Assembly (NCBI RefSeq): GCF_019802255.1
Contig: NZ_JAHYSS010000011.1
Location: 31,216-95,215 of the forward strand
Origin: Pedobacter polysacchareus
Lineage (GTDB): Bacteria; Bacteroidota; Bacteroidia; Sphingobacteriales; Sphingobacteriaceae
Direction of reading: 5' to 3'
Length of the DNA: 64,000 bases
Shown: in pieces, positions 34,724 to 44,675 of the stretch
How the letters are laid out: each line of letters opens with the position of its first letter
How positions within the stretch are numbered: position 1 is the stretch's first letter
Program-made: the position numbers and the translations under genes
Notes under the pieces: generated by a model
What the model was told of the DNA's origin: nothing
Databases searched by the model: none
The model's input: the letters and a program-made list of their open reading frames with translations, nothing else

Positions 34724-35863
34724 ATGTCAATAGAAAACAAGGAAGCTGTAGCGCTGCTAAAAAAATATAAAGAAAGGAATTGTAGCCCGGAGGAACTCGC
34801 CATGCTGGAAAGCTGGTACCTCAGCTATGGAGATGGAATTTGTGATCTGGATGTCGAAGCACTCAAGGAGGCAAAGTCTGCGGTATGGGCGAGATTGCCA
34901 ATTCATACTGCGCAGCCAAAAACTTTGAGGCTTTGGCCAGCAATTGCCGTAGCGGCTGCTGTGGTATTGGTAATGGGTTTAGGAATAATGTTCTTTAAAA
35001 ACTACCAGGCATCAAATGCCATCGCCAGACTGCAGCAGGAAGAAGCAAGCATTCGGCCAGGTGGACCAAAAGCAATGTTAACGCTGGCTGATGGTTCAAA
35101 AATTAGCCTGGAAGAAGCTGCGAATGGAAAATTGGCCAGTCAGGCTGGAATCACCATTACCAAAACCAAAGACGGACAACTGGTCTATACGATGAGTCCT
35201 TCCACTGCAGAAACACCAGCTCTCAAAACTTACAACACGATCAGTACCCCGAAAGGCGGACAATACCAGATCAATCTTCCTGATGGAACCCGAGTATGGC
35301 TGAACGCTGCCTCCAGTTTAAAATATCCTATTGATTTTGGGGATCAGGAACGTAAAGTGGAGCTGACAGGAGAAGGTTATTTTGAAGTCAGCCCGGATAA
35401 GGAACGACCTTTTAAAGTGAACACTGCCCGACAAATGGTGTCGGTATTGGGGACACATTTTAATATCAGCTCTTATGAGGATGATGGTTTTGTGAAAACA
35501 ACTTTGCTGGAAGGTAAGGTGAAGGTACAGCTGAAAGATCTGGACGTTTCAGCGCTGCTGAGTCCTGGAGAGCAATCGGTATTAAAAGATAGGACCTTTA
35601 ACGTTCAAAAAGTAGATGTGGAGGAAGCTATTGCCTGGAAGAACAACACTTTTGTATTCCACAATGAAGAACTCGGAGACATCATGAGGGAAATTTCCCG
35701 CTGGTATGATGTCGAAGTAGTTTGTCCGGACGAGATGGCAAAGGTCACTTTCTCCGGTACCATATCCAGAAGTAAAAATATTAAGCAGACGCTCCGCACC
35801 ATGTTATTAACAGGAACAGTTCACTTTAAGTTTGAGGGAAGGAGGATCACCGTTATGCCTTAA
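34724..35863 (+). CDS. FecR-type anti-sigma factor
   Basis: 379 aa. Cytosolic sigma-binding part (residues 1-65), one transmembrane helix (about 68-90, 'IAVAAAVVLVMGLGIMFF'), a long linker, then the FecR domain ('GGQYQINLPDGTRVWLNAASSLKYPIDFG', 'VELTGEGYFEVSPDKERPFKVNT', 'VLGTHFNISSYED'). The DUF4974 tail ('FVFHNEELGDIMREISRWYDVEVV') follows. Couples the STN domain of the SusC protein to the sigma factor. 155 bp after the sigma gene and 156 bp before SusC. Confidence 0.94.
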   Translation: MSIENKEAVALLKKYKERNCSPEELAMLESWYLSYGDGICDLDVEALKEAKSAVWARLPIHTAQPKTLRLWPAIAVAAAVVLVMGLGIMFFKNYQASNAIARLQQEEASIRPGGPKAMLTLADGSKISLEEAANGKLASQAGITITKTKDGQLVYTMSPSTAETPALKTYNTISTPKGGQYQINLPDGTRVWLNAASSLKYPIDFGDQERKVELTGEGYFEVSPDKERPFKVNTARQMVSVLGTHFNISSYEDDGFVKTTLLEGKVKVQLKDLDVSALLSPGEQSVLKDRTFNVQKVDVEEAIAWKNNTFVFHNEELGDIMREISRWYDVEVVCPDEMAKVTFSGTISRSKNIKQTLRTMLLTGTVHFKFEGRRITVMP

Positions 35864-35903
35864 ACTTCTACTTCCCATGCTACATCCCGATCAATAATTA
35901 GAG

Positions 35904-35928
35904 CCAGAGGCGGTTGCAACGCCCCTGG
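35904..35928 (+). promoter_or_regulatory. Hairpin in the SusC leader
   Basis: CCAGAGGCG pairs with CGCCCCTGG around GTTGCAA, one mismatch in nine. No T-run follows. It lies about 90 bp before the SusC start, in the same relative place as the hairpin before the other TonB receptor (18434). Confidence 0.5.
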
Positions 35929-36019
35929 TCTGTGTACTCTTTATGGAGTAATTGTTCGGGTCAGCTGTCAATAAATCGAATTACAAACATTGGAACCTAA
36001 ACCCAAACTAAACAAATGT

Positions 36020-39000
36020 ATGAAATTTCACAGGAGATTTAAACATGGTGAATTCTGCCATGTTTATGCCAGGATATTATTAAAATTGAAACTGACATTA
36101 GTATTTTTAATTGCTGTAGTTCTGCAGGTTAGCGCAACCGGTTATGCCCAGATTACACTAAAGGAAAATGCTGCTCCAATGGAGCAGATCATTCAGAAAA
36201 TCAGAAAACAAAGTGGCTATGACTTCTTTTACAATGCCGGAATGATGGCTAAGGCCAAACCCGTCACCGTAAATGTAAAAAATGCTTCTGTAGAAGAAGT
36301 GTTAGGATTATGTTTTGAAGACCAGCCTTTAACTTTTAAAATAGAAGAGAAGACCATCGTATTGCAATATGTGAGCCCTCAGGTGCTGGCAAGAAGAGCA
36401 ATCTGGGTGATTGGAAAGGTGCTGGATGAAACCGGAAAGCCTATTCCAGGTGCTTCCATTCGCATCAAAGGACTGAGCGATCAGCGTTATGCGGCCATGA
36501 CCAATACGAATGGAGAATTCCGGATTTCCGTGCCTTCTGAGAATGCCATCTTATTGGTCTCTTATGTGGGCTATGAAACTCAAGAATTGAAAGTAAAAGG
36601 CAGTCAGAATCCGCTGATCGTCAATATGCAGGTTGCAGAGAACAATATGAAAGATGTGGTGATCACCGGTATGGGGATTACCAGGAACAAAAACAGCTTT
36701 ACCGGTGCTACCGCTACCTTTAGCGGCGAGCAATTGAAGGCCATTGGTAACCAGAATGTGATCCAGAGCTTACGTGCGCTTGATCCTTCCTTCATCCAGT
36801 TGGAAAACAATAAATTCGGATCCAATCCCAATGTATTGCCGAATATTGAGATCCGTGGTAAAACCAGTATCTCTTCCACTTTACAAGATCAGTTCGCTTC
36901 AGATCCCAACCAGCCTTTGTTTATTTTGGATGGCTTTGAAACCTCTCTTCGTACCATTGTTGATTTAAACATGAACAGGATTGCATCGGTGACCATCCTA
37001 AAGGATGCAGCATCCACAGCGATGTATGGTTCTAAAGCCTCAAATGGAGTTGTGGTTATTGAAACCGTAAAGCCCAGACCGGGAGAGATGCGCCTGAACT
37101 TCAGCAGTGACTTTTCTGTGGAGATTCCTGATTTGTCTGGCTATAATATGATGAATTCAGAAGAGAAGTTGCGCTTCGAAAAGTTGTCTGGTGCCTATAC
37201 AGTGGACCAGAATAGATTAGGGCCAAATCCGACCCAGCAAATTTTTCTGGACTCTTTATATGCAGTCAGACTTGGCAATGCCAAGCGTGGTGTGGATACG
37301 TATTGGTTAAATGAACCAGTACAAACCGGCTTCTCTCAAAGATATTCTATTTATGCAGATGGGGGAGATCAATCCCTGCGTTATGGCGTTGGACTAACCT
37401 ATAAAAAGAATTCAGGTGCCATGAAAGGATCTGGAAGAGAAGACTGGGCAGGAAATGTGGACTTAAACTATCGCAAAGGCAAATTTAACCTCTCCAATCA
37501 GATCTACATCAATGGTTATACCGGTAAAGAATCTCCTTATGGTTCCTTCGCCAATTTTGTAAATGCCAATCCTTATTATAGAAAAGATTTAACCAGTCGT
37601 TACCTGGAAAATTCCAGGGACAATGCCGGTTCATTTTACAAGGTAACAAACCCGATGTACAATGCCAGATTAAATAACCTGAGCAGCACTAAGAACTTTG
37701 CCATTCAGAACAACCTTCAAATGAATGTAGACCTGACTGATGGACTGCGCTTACAAAGTGCAATTCAGGTTCAAAAAGGGATCACCACTGGGATAGATTT
37801 TCTTTCTCCACTGCATACTTCATTTGATGATACCAGTATTTTTGAGAAAGGGTCTTACAAGAATAGCCGCACCGATAACTTTAGCTATAATGGTTACCTG
37901 ATGATGACCTACGGTAAGGTGATTGCTGAAAAACATTCCCTAAATGCAAATATCCGCGCAGACATCAGAGAAAGTAACAATGAAAATGTGCTGTTCAGAG
38001 CGGTAGGTTTCCCGGCTTCCAGCAATGGAAATCCAAGTTTTGCCTACAGTTATAAACCGGATTCCAGACCTGAGGCACAAATCTCAAAGACGCGTACCAA
38101 TTCTCTGCTCTTTTCTGCCAACTATGCTTATGAAGGGCGTTACCTGGCCGATGTTTCCTATAGATATGACGGCTCCACTGCTTTCGGTGCAAACAAGAAA
38201 TATGCGCCTTATTATAGTGGCGGTTTAGGCTGGAACATCCATCAGGAAGAATTTATGAAAGCTGCCAGCTGGATCAATACCTTCAGACTAATTGCCAATA
38301 TCGGGATTACCGGAAATCAAAACTTTGCTTCCGTTTCTTCGATCTCCACCTATGGATATGATGCTTATATCAACCTATACGGGCAAGGGGTTTCGCTGAA
38401 CGCGCTGGGTAATCCTAACCTGAAATGGCAAAATTCAGTGCAAACGAATCTGGGAACAGACATCGTCATGTTCGGCAATAAACTGAGCCTGAATGTAAAT
38501 GCCTATAGAAAGAAAACGGATCCATTGGTCGTGGCTATAGACCTTCCATCTTCTACAGGGATCAAATCTTTCCCAATTAATGCCGGCTTGCTGGATACGA
38601 AAGGCTTTGAAGCCAACCTGAAATATTCTCCGATTTATAGACCTGAAGACCGCGTTTTATGGACCATAGGGATTACCGGTTCCATTTACAAAAGTAAATA
38701 TGCAGGCTTCAATAACCAGCTGGCTTCTTTGAACACTAAAGCACAAAGCTCAAATTCATTGATGCGTTATAAAGATGGCTTCAGTCCGGACGACATCTGG
38801 GCAGTTCCATCCATGGGAATTGATCCGGCCACAGGAAGGGAGATCTTCCTGAAGAAAAATGGTCAGTATACTTTTATCTATGATCCAGGAGACATTGTGA
38901 GCGTAGGTAATAGTCAGCCGACAGTAGAAGGGGTATTTAGCAATGCAGTTACGTACAAAGGGTTTAGTTTTGGCGCCAGTATCCGCTATATCCTGGGCCG

Positions 39001-39379
39001 ACAGATTTTTAATACTGCACTCTACAATAAGGTGGAAAATATCTCTTCTCAGGAATTGATGAACAACCAGGACAAAAGAGCTTTATATGATCGCTGGCAA
39101 AATCCAGGTGACCTGGCCACCTTCAAATCCATCAGTTTAACCGATAAAACAGAGATGAGCTCCCGTTTTGTACAGAAAGAAGATATGATCAGTGGGGAGT
39201 CGATCAGTTTTGGTTATAATTTCTTGCAAAATAAATGGTTGAAACAGATGGGGCTTTCCTCTCTGCGTCTGAATGGATATATGAATGACATCTTTCGTGT
39301 TTCCACAGTTCAAAGAGAAAGAGGAATCGATTATCCATTTGCCAAATCAGTGTCCTTTAGTTTAAACGCAAGCTTTTAG
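36020..39379 (+). CDS. SusC/RagA-family TonB-linked outer-membrane transporter with STN domain
   Basis: 1119 aa from ATG 36020; the frame is open upstream to a TTG at 35990. Signal peptide ends near GYAQ. In order: STN domain ('MEQIIQKIRKQSGYDFFYNAGMM', about 50-115), carboxypeptidase-regulatory-like domain ('VIGKVLDETGKPIPGASIRIKG', about 128-215), and TonB plug with the SusC signature 'GMGITRNKNSFTGATATFSGEQL'. 'NASLRAL...KDAASTAMYGSKASNGVVVIE'-type plug features and a 22-strand barrel complete it. With the SusD gene 9 bp downstream it forms the lidded uptake channel. The STN domain makes it the sensor for the adjacent FecI/FecR pair. Confidence 0.96.
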   Translation: MKFHRRFKHGEFCHVYARILLKLKLTLVFLIAVVLQVSATGYAQITLKENAAPMEQIIQKIRKQSGYDFFYNAGMMAKAKPVTVNVKNASVEEVLGLCFEDQPLTFKIEEKTIVLQYVSPQVLARRAIWVIGKVLDETGKPIPGASIRIKGLSDQRYAAMTNTNGEFRISVPSENAILLVSYVGYETQELKVKGSQNPLIVNMQVAENNMKDVVITGMGITRNKNSFTGATATFSGEQLKAIGNQNVIQSLRALDPSFIQLENNKFGSNPNVLPNIEIRGKTSISSTLQDQFASDPNQPLFILDGFETSLRTIVDLNMNRIASVTILKDAASTAMYGSKASNGVVVIETVKPRPGEMRLNFSSDFSVEIPDLSGYNMMNSEEKLRFEKLSGAYTVDQNRLGPNPTQQIFLDSLYAVRLGNAKRGVDTYWLNEPVQTGFSQRYSIYADGGDQSLRYGVGLTYKKNSGAMKGSGREDWAGNVDLNYRKGKFNLSNQIYINGYTGKESPYGSFANFVNANPYYRKDLTSRYLENSRDNAGSFYKVTNPMYNARLNNLSSTKNFAIQNNLQMNVDLTDGLRLQSAIQVQKGITTGIDFLSPLHTSFDDTSIFEKGSYKNSRTDNFSYNGYLMMTYGKVIAEKHSLNANIRADIRESNNENVLFRAVGFPASSNGNPSFAYSYKPDSRPEAQISKTRTNSLLFSANYAYEGRYLADVSYRYDGSTAFGANKKYAPYYSGGLGWNIHQEEFMKAASWINTFRLIANIGITGNQNFASVSSISTYGYDAYINLYGQGVSLNALGNPNLKWQNSVQTNLGTDIVMFGNKLSLNVNAYRKKTDPLVVAIDLPSSTGIKSFPINAGLLDTKGFEANLKYSPIYRPEDRVLWTIGITGSIYKSKYAGFNNQLASLNTKAQSSNSLMRYKDGFSPDDIWAVPSMGIDPATGREIFLKKNGQYTFIYDPGDIVSVGNSQPTVEGVFSNAVTYKGFSFGASIRYILGRQIFNTALYNKVENISSQELMNNQDKRALYDRWQNPGDLATFKSISLTDKTEMSSRFVQKEDMISGESISFGYNFLQNKWLKQMGLSSLRLNGYMNDIFRVSTVQRERGIDYPFAKSVSFSLNASF

Positions 39380-39388
39380 CCTATACTC

Positions 39389-40810
39389 ATGAACAGAATA
39401 ACTAAAAACCTATATTCCATACTGGCCATCTGCCTGCTGATGGCCATGATGTCCTGTAAAAAATGGCTGGACATTCAGCCCGAAGATAAATTTACAGAGA
39501 AACAGATTTTCTCAAGTGTAGAGGGGATTTCCGATGCCATCAATAGCGTATACATTGACATGGGAAAAACGAAACTCTATGGGGCGAACTTAACCAGTAC
39601 GACCCTGGAAATACTGGCGCAGCGCTACAACGTGAATGGTGTACACAACCTTACAAAGTACCAGTCCTATGATTATGAGAATAAAGATGTGAAGGCAGAG
39701 CTGGATATAATCTGGACTAAAAGTTACATCAATGTAGTGAACCTGAACAAATTCATCGCCAACCTGGATGTATATTCAGGAGTGTTGGATGGTAAAACCG
39801 ATTCTCTTTTCAGAGGTGAGGCTTATGGCTTAAGGGCCTTCATACAGTTTGATTTGCTCAGGATGTATGGGCCAAATTATAACACTGCGGACTCTACCAA
39901 AACTTCGATTCCTTATTATACCAAGGCTGGTACCGAGATCGGCGATTTGCTTCCTGCCAATGCGGTAATACAGAAAATTATTGCAGATCTGCAGACCGCG
40001 GAGGCACTGCTGGGTAATGATCCGGTAAGGAAATCCGGGATTACCAATGTTTCAGAGCAGGGTTTTCTAAACCTGCGCAATTATCGGATGAACTATTTTG
40101 CGATAAAAGGCCTGCAGGCAAGGGTAAATATGTACCGTGGCGATCGTGCAACCGCCTCCGCCGCTGCTAAGGTGGTCATCAATAATGCTTCGAAATTTCC
40201 ATGGATTACGCCTGAGAAAATATTGACCGATAAGCTGGATCCTGACCGTGTGTTTTCTACAGAGATACTGTTTGGCTTGCAGAGTCTGGATCTTTACGAC
40301 AATTACAGGGCTTATTTTGCCCCTGATGTGGAAGATAGAAATGTGCTTGCTCCTTTAGATGCGCGATTGAAAGCCGTTTTTGAAAGTAATGAAAACGATT
40401 ATCGTTACAACCCGAACTGGATTCTGACAGGCATCGCCGGAAAGTCATACAAGACTTTTTTTAAATACGCGGATATCTCTAACAAAAAGCTGATTTACCG
40501 CTTTACAGTGCCATTGCTCAGGTTGAGTGAAATGTACCTGATTGCGGCAGAGGCTGACCAGAATGTAAGTTATCTGAATACAGTCAGAAACAAAAGAGGG
40601 CTATTGGATTTACCAGGAACCGCGGTATTGCTGACCGAATTACAGAAAGAATACCAGAAAGAGTTTTTTGGAGAAGGGCAACTGTGGTTTTACTATAAAA
40701 GACGCAACATCACTTCAGTACCAAATCCACTGGTGGCCAGTGGAAACCTGACTGTCAATCTTTCCAGGTATGTTTTTCCATTGCCTTTGTCTGAGTTAAA
40801 TCCACGATGA
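39389..40810 (+). CDS. SusD/RagB-family surface lipoprotein
   Basis: 473 aa. Lipoprotein signal 'LLMAMMSCKKWLDIQPEDKFTEKQIFS', with the SusD-typical 'WLDIQP' after the lipidated Cys. TPR-like helices follow ('GEAYGLRAFIQFDLLRMYGPNY', 'MNYFAIKGLQARVNMYRGD', 'LRLSEMYLIAAEADQNVSYLNTVRNKRGL'), and the typical end is '...FPLPLSELNPR'. It caps the SusC barrel and binds the substrate at the surface. Its stop overlaps the next frame. Confidence 0.96.
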   Translation: MNRITKNLYSILAICLLMAMMSCKKWLDIQPEDKFTEKQIFSSVEGISDAINSVYIDMGKTKLYGANLTSTTLEILAQRYNVNGVHNLTKYQSYDYENKDVKAELDIIWTKSYINVVNLNKFIANLDVYSGVLDGKTDSLFRGEAYGLRAFIQFDLLRMYGPNYNTADSTKTSIPYYTKAGTEIGDLLPANAVIQKIIADLQTAEALLGNDPVRKSGITNVSEQGFLNLRNYRMNYFAIKGLQARVNMYRGDRATASAAAKVVINNASKFPWITPEKILTDKLDPDRVFSTEILFGLQSLDLYDNYRAYFAPDVEDRNVLAPLDARLKAVFESNENDYRYNPNWILTGIAGKSYKTFFKYADISNKKLIYRFTVPLLRLSEMYLIAAEADQNVSYLNTVRNKRGLLDLPGTAVLLTELQKEYQKEFFGEGQLWFYYKRRNITSVPNPLVASGNLTVNLSRYVFPLPLSELNPR

Positions 40811-40830
40811 TCAATATAAAAGATTACAAA

Positions 40831-41601
40831 ATGAAAAAAAATCATATCATCATCGCTGTTTTGCTGCTTTCTGTAGCATTTACAGCCTGTAAAAAAGGAT
40901 TGAATACCTATGAGGGGACCGCGGGAATTTACTTCCGCCTTGCCACACTTCAGTTTTCCAATAACCCAGGGAGAGACAGTACTGCAATTTCTTTTTCCTA
41001 TGCAAAAGCTGCGGTAAAAGATTCGTTGATTGCGATTCCAGTTCAGATTTCAGGGGCTAGAAGCCCTGAAGAAAGGGAATTTAAATTGACCATCGACCCA
41101 AAAACCACGGCCATTGCAGGGACTCATTATGAGATCTTAAATCAAAGGTTTGTGATCCCCGCCAACGGCACAGAGCAATATATTTTTATCAATGTGCATA
41201 GAACGACCGATATGCTCAGCAATAATTTCCTGCTGGTACTCAACCTGGAGGAGAATGAGCATTTTGGTACGCCGATGAAGGATCGCCTGGTCAATGCTAC
41301 GACCGGAAAAAGACTCAGCTTCATCAAACATACCATTTGGATGAATGATATTCTGAAAAAACCAGCAGCCTGGTTAGATGCCTATCTGGGGCCTTTCAGC
41401 AGGAAAAAGTTGTTCCTGCTGGCAGAAGTTGCAGAGATCCCAAACATCGGGGATCTGGACAATACAGGTTTAACTTCTATCGGTAAAGTGCAGTACTACG
41501 GTACGTTTTTGCAGCGCTACCTGAACGACATGAGGGCTTCAGGTAAAACGGTGTATGAGGATGATGGTAAAGAAATGGTGATGGGTCCAAGCGTTCAATA
41601 A
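40831..41601 (+). CDS. DUF4843 surface lipoprotein
   Basis: 256 aa from ATG 40831, which opens a clean lipoprotein signal (AFTACKKGL); an ATG at 40807 overlapping the SusD stop is possible but adds a polar leader. The domain 'GTAGIYFRLATLQFSN...DSTAISFSYA...IPVQISGARSPEEREFKLTI' is DUF4843, a beta-rich module nearly always found behind SusD genes. It is a probable accessory surface glycan- or peptide-binding protein of the SusCD complex. Confidence 0.87.
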   Translation: MKKNHIIIAVLLLSVAFTACKKGLNTYEGTAGIYFRLATLQFSNNPGRDSTAISFSYAKAAVKDSLIAIPVQISGARSPEEREFKLTIDPKTTAIAGTHYEILNQRFVIPANGTEQYIFINVHRTTDMLSNNFLLVLNLEENEHFGTPMKDRLVNATTGKRLSFIKHTIWMNDILKKPAAWLDAYLGPFSRKKLFLLAEVAEIPNIGDLDNTGLTSIGKVQYYGTFLQRYLNDMRASGKTVYEDDGKEMVMGPSVQ

Positions 41602-41629
41602 TCTCTTTAGAAAATTAATAAGGTATTTT

Positions 41630-43153
41630 ATGACTTATAAATATATTAAAACAGCATTTGCAATAGGCTTGCTATTCCTGGTATACTCTTGTCGCAAAGA
41701 CATCGGAAACTACGATTACCAGGAAATCAATAAAGTCAAGTTTGCAGGAATTGATTCTGCTTATTTTGGCTTATTGGGAGAGCGTTTTCAAATTAATCCG
41801 AAACTGGATTTCACAATGGATCCAGCTGGAAATGAAGCTGACTACAGCTATGAATGGATCGCCCTGAATATGGGCTCTAGTGTATTGCCGAAGGATCAGA
41901 AAAATGATCTTGCCAAAACCAGGAACCTGGATATCGTTCTTAAAGTCCCGCCAGGTCCGTACAAGGTATATTATACTGTGACGGATAAAAAGACCGGTGT
42001 TGCCTATACCCGTATGTTCCGCTTAAATGTAGAGACCAGTATTTACGAAGGCTGGATGGTGTTAAATGATGTGAATGGGGCAGCGCGATTGGATATGATC
42101 TCTAAGATCAAAGATGTTTATTTGCCTGTGGCAGATGTATTGGGTAGTACCGGATCTGAGCTGGTTTTACAGGGCAAACCTGTGGATGTGTACTGCTATC
42201 CCTATAGTCGTACCGTTTATGGCGTCTATGTGTCTACCGATCAGCGTACTGATCGTGTAGATCCTGAAACCTTCAAATGGAAGAATACCTTCAATATCAA
42301 GTATGAGATGGTGGCGAATGTTCCTGACAACTTCCACGCAGATTTTATTTCAGGAATCATAGAGGAAAATGCCAATTCCTATATGTTCGCCAATGGGAAT
42401 GTGTATTATAATTTTGCTACCTATCAGCTGAGTTATGGCACGCCTATCAACTTGCTGAAAGGCGAGACTGCCCCTTTCAAAGCCGCGCCTTTTGTACCCG
42501 CTGCAAGAGATCCGAAAACCCTGAATGCAACGGCAGTGCTATTTGATACGGTCAAGAAAAGGTTTGTAAAGCATTCTAATCATGAATCTAACTGTAATCC
42601 GTTGCTGAAACAAGACAATGCCTTTTTCGATTATAACAATGTGGGTATGGACCTGGTGTATATGGATTATTCTCCTTTTGGAGGCGGTGATGTCTTTGCC
42701 GTATTAAAAGATCCTGCTGGAAAAATTTTCCTGACTAAGTTCAATATGTTCAGTGGCATCCAGAATTATTTCTCGGAAATGACAGGCCCTGATATTGCAA
42801 GGGCAGAGAAGTTTGCCATCAGCCCGGTTTACGGTTACTTATTTTACAGTGCCGGAGGAAAGGTTTACGAATTTGATACTTCTTTGAAAACTACTAAACT
42901 GATGCTGGATAAAGGAGCGGAGCAGATCAGCCTGATGAAATTCCAGCCCTTCCGCAATACAGGAAACTCAAGACCATACTACCAAAGTAGAAGAAACCAA
43001 TTGCTGATTGGGAGTTATAACCCGGCTTTACCTGCAGGAAAAAATGGGAAGATGGAATTGTACACAGTTCCAGGTTTGAATGCGGATTTGACGCTGGGAG
43101 AATCTTATGATGGATTTGGAAAAATTGTCAGCGTAAGTTATCGCGAACGCTAA
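41630..43153 (+). CDS. PKD-like family surface lipoprotein
   Basis: 507 aa. Lipoprotein signal 'LLFLVYSCRKDIGNYDYQEINKV', the 'GNYDY..IN' start being the hallmark of the PKD-like family (PF16407). An N-terminal PKD-like domain ('DYSYEWIALN...VPPGPYKVYYTVTDKKTGVAYTRMFRLNV', about 40-140) is followed by a propeller-like repeat region. These proteins typically sit as fourth gene in SusC-SusD-DUF4843 loci and are thought to bind substrate at the surface. Confidence 0.85.
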   Translation: MTYKYIKTAFAIGLLFLVYSCRKDIGNYDYQEINKVKFAGIDSAYFGLLGERFQINPKLDFTMDPAGNEADYSYEWIALNMGSSVLPKDQKNDLAKTRNLDIVLKVPPGPYKVYYTVTDKKTGVAYTRMFRLNVETSIYEGWMVLNDVNGAARLDMISKIKDVYLPVADVLGSTGSELVLQGKPVDVYCYPYSRTVYGVYVSTDQRTDRVDPETFKWKNTFNIKYEMVANVPDNFHADFISGIIEENANSYMFANGNVYYNFATYQLSYGTPINLLKGETAPFKAAPFVPAARDPKTLNATAVLFDTVKKRFVKHSNHESNCNPLLKQDNAFFDYNNVGMDLVYMDYSPFGGGDVFAVLKDPAGKIFLTKFNMFSGIQNYFSEMTGPDIARAEKFAISPVYGYLFYSAGGKVYEFDTSLKTTKLMLDKGAEQISLMKFQPFRNTGNSRPYYQSRRNQLLIGSYNPALPAGKNGKMELYTVPGLNADLTLGESYDGFGKIVSVSYRER

Positions 43154-43161
43154 ATGAAATT

Positions 43162-43183
43162 GATCGGGCAGGAAGGCCCGATC
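43162..43183 (+). promoter_or_regulatory. Perfect intercistronic hairpin before the TlpA gene
   Basis: GATCGGGC (43162-43169) and GCCCGATC (43176-43183) pair perfectly around AGGAAG. No T-run follows, so RNA processing or 3'-end protection is more likely than termination. Confidence 0.7.
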
Positions 43184-43208
43184 TATACACCTAAAAATAA
43201 ACTAACAA

Positions 43209-44591
43209 ATGAACCTGAAAAAACTATGTACGCTGGCAGCCCTTTCATTGGCCGCATCCAGCGGATTTGCACAATTGCCTGTAGAAATCACCGGGCTATT
43301 AAAAAAGGAAAAGCTTTCTCCGGTAAAGCTTTTTAAAGTATCCGAAGGGAAAGTAGTAGAGATGGCAAGTACGATGCCCTCTGAAAAAGGAAACTTTGGC
43401 CTGCTGTTTTATCCGGAATATGAAGGCTTATATGTAGTTGGAATCGGCAATATCACGAGTCCGACCGACAATTATAAATTCTATTTTAAAGGAGGAGAAA
43501 AGTTGTCTTTGTCTATCCTTGATTCCAGCTATGTATTGAATGGGAAACTGAATTCTAAAGAAAATGTGATCCTTACCCAATGGCATGACCTGGTGAATCC
43601 TTTGGAGCAGAAGTCTATCAACTTTATGAAAAACAACAGTACTTTCGTTGATTTCTTTCCTAAGTTGGAAGAGATCTCTGCAAAGACGAAAACCTTTTTA
43701 AATGGAAAGATCAGCGGTAATCCTAAGTTTGATAAAAAGATGAGGGAGTATATGAACTGGGATATGGCTTCTTTTGCCAGTAATTTCCTGAACACGCCGC
43801 GTTCTGCGCATCCTTCAATTGAAGAATGGAGTCCTTTTTACAGTACCTTAAAACCAGAAGATTTTGCTAAAAATACAGCCATGGTTTACACGAATCCATG
43901 GGGTGCAAGGACTTTAAACGGCTTAGTGAGCGTGGCGATGAGACAGCGCAATGTAAAATACAGAAAAGGCGTAGAAGGGGTAAATGATCTGTTTGTCTTT
44001 TTACCAAATGACACATTAAAGGGTGATATGGTATTGGATCGCGCTGCAGGAATGAGCAATTATGTAGACTATAAAGAGCTGATGGATGCCCATGGCAAAT
44101 ATGTGCTGACTAAAAGTCAAAAGAAAAGAAACATGGATATTCTTGCGCCTTTAGCCTTATTGAAAGCCGGTGATGTAGCCTTCAATTTCTCCTATCCGGA
44201 TAAAACTGGAAAAATCGTGAAGATGTCGGATTTGAAAGGTAAAGTAGTTTTAGTGGATGTATGGGCAACCTGGTGTGGCCCATGTAAAGCGGAAATCCCA
44301 TTCCTGAAAAAACTGGAAGAAGAAATGAAAGGGACAGATGTGCAGGTGGTGAGTATTTCTGTAGATGAGGCTCCTGATAAGGATAAATGGTTGAAAATGA
44401 TAAAAGATGAAAATCTTGGCGGTTTACAATTATTTGCTTCTGGCTGGGGAGATTTAGCACAGTATTATAAAATCAAAGGTATTCCACGTTTTATGGTGTT
44501 TGATAAAGAAGGAAAAATTGTAACGGTGGATTCACCTAGACCATCCAATCCGGCATTAAAAGCTTTATTGGAAAAAACATTAGCAAAATAA
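43209..44591 (+). CDS. TlpA-family thioredoxin-fold protein with N-terminal DUF4369-like domain
   Basis: 460 aa with a signal peptide (near SGFAQ). The first 130 residues are beta-rich ('LPVEITGLLKKEKLSPVKLFKVSEGKVVEMAST...'), like the DUF4369 head of Bacteroidota TlpA proteins; a helical middle follows. The thioredoxin domain (about 322-458) has 'FSYPDKTGKIVKMSDLKGKVVLVDVWATWCGPCKAEIPFL', with redox Cys356 and Cys359, and the cis-Pro loop 'KGIPRFMVF'. It probably reduces disulfides in the periplasm. It belongs to the SusCD transcript, flanked on both sides by strong hairpins. Confidence 0.92.
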   Translation: MNLKKLCTLAALSLAASSGFAQLPVEITGLLKKEKLSPVKLFKVSEGKVVEMASTMPSEKGNFGLLFYPEYEGLYVVGIGNITSPTDNYKFYFKGGEKLSLSILDSSYVLNGKLNSKENVILTQWHDLVNPLEQKSINFMKNNSTFVDFFPKLEEISAKTKTFLNGKISGNPKFDKKMREYMNWDMASFASNFLNTPRSAHPSIEEWSPFYSTLKPEDFAKNTAMVYTNPWGARTLNGLVSVAMRQRNVKYRKGVEGVNDLFVFLPNDTLKGDMVLDRAAGMSNYVDYKELMDAHGKYVLTKSQKKRNMDILAPLALLKAGDVAFNFSYPDKTGKIVKMSDLKGKVVLVDVWATWCGPCKAEIPFLKKLEEEMKGTDVQVVSISVDEAPDKDKWLKMIKDENLGGLQLFASGWGDLAQYYKIKGIPRFMVFDKEGKIVTVDSPRPSNPALKALLEKTLAK

Positions 44592-44617
44592 TTATAGGCC
44601 ATTCTGGCAAATCATTT

Positions 44618-44647
44618 TCAGGATGCAGCGATACCGCTGCATCCTGA
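44618..44647 (+). promoter_or_regulatory. Perfect 13-bp intercistronic hairpin after the TlpA gene
   Basis: TCAGGATGCAGCG and CGCTGCATCCTGA pair perfectly around ATAC. The following bases (TCTATCC) are not a T-run. It lies 29 bp before the aspartyl protease start. Confidence 0.75.
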
Positions 44648-44675
44648 TCTATCCAAAAACCATCCTGCTATTCCA

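Noticed and set aside
43154..43336. 60-codon plus-strand frame beginning right after the PKD-like lipoprotein stop
   Set aside because: It overlaps the TlpA signal peptide in another frame and contains the 43162-43183 hairpin; no protein character.
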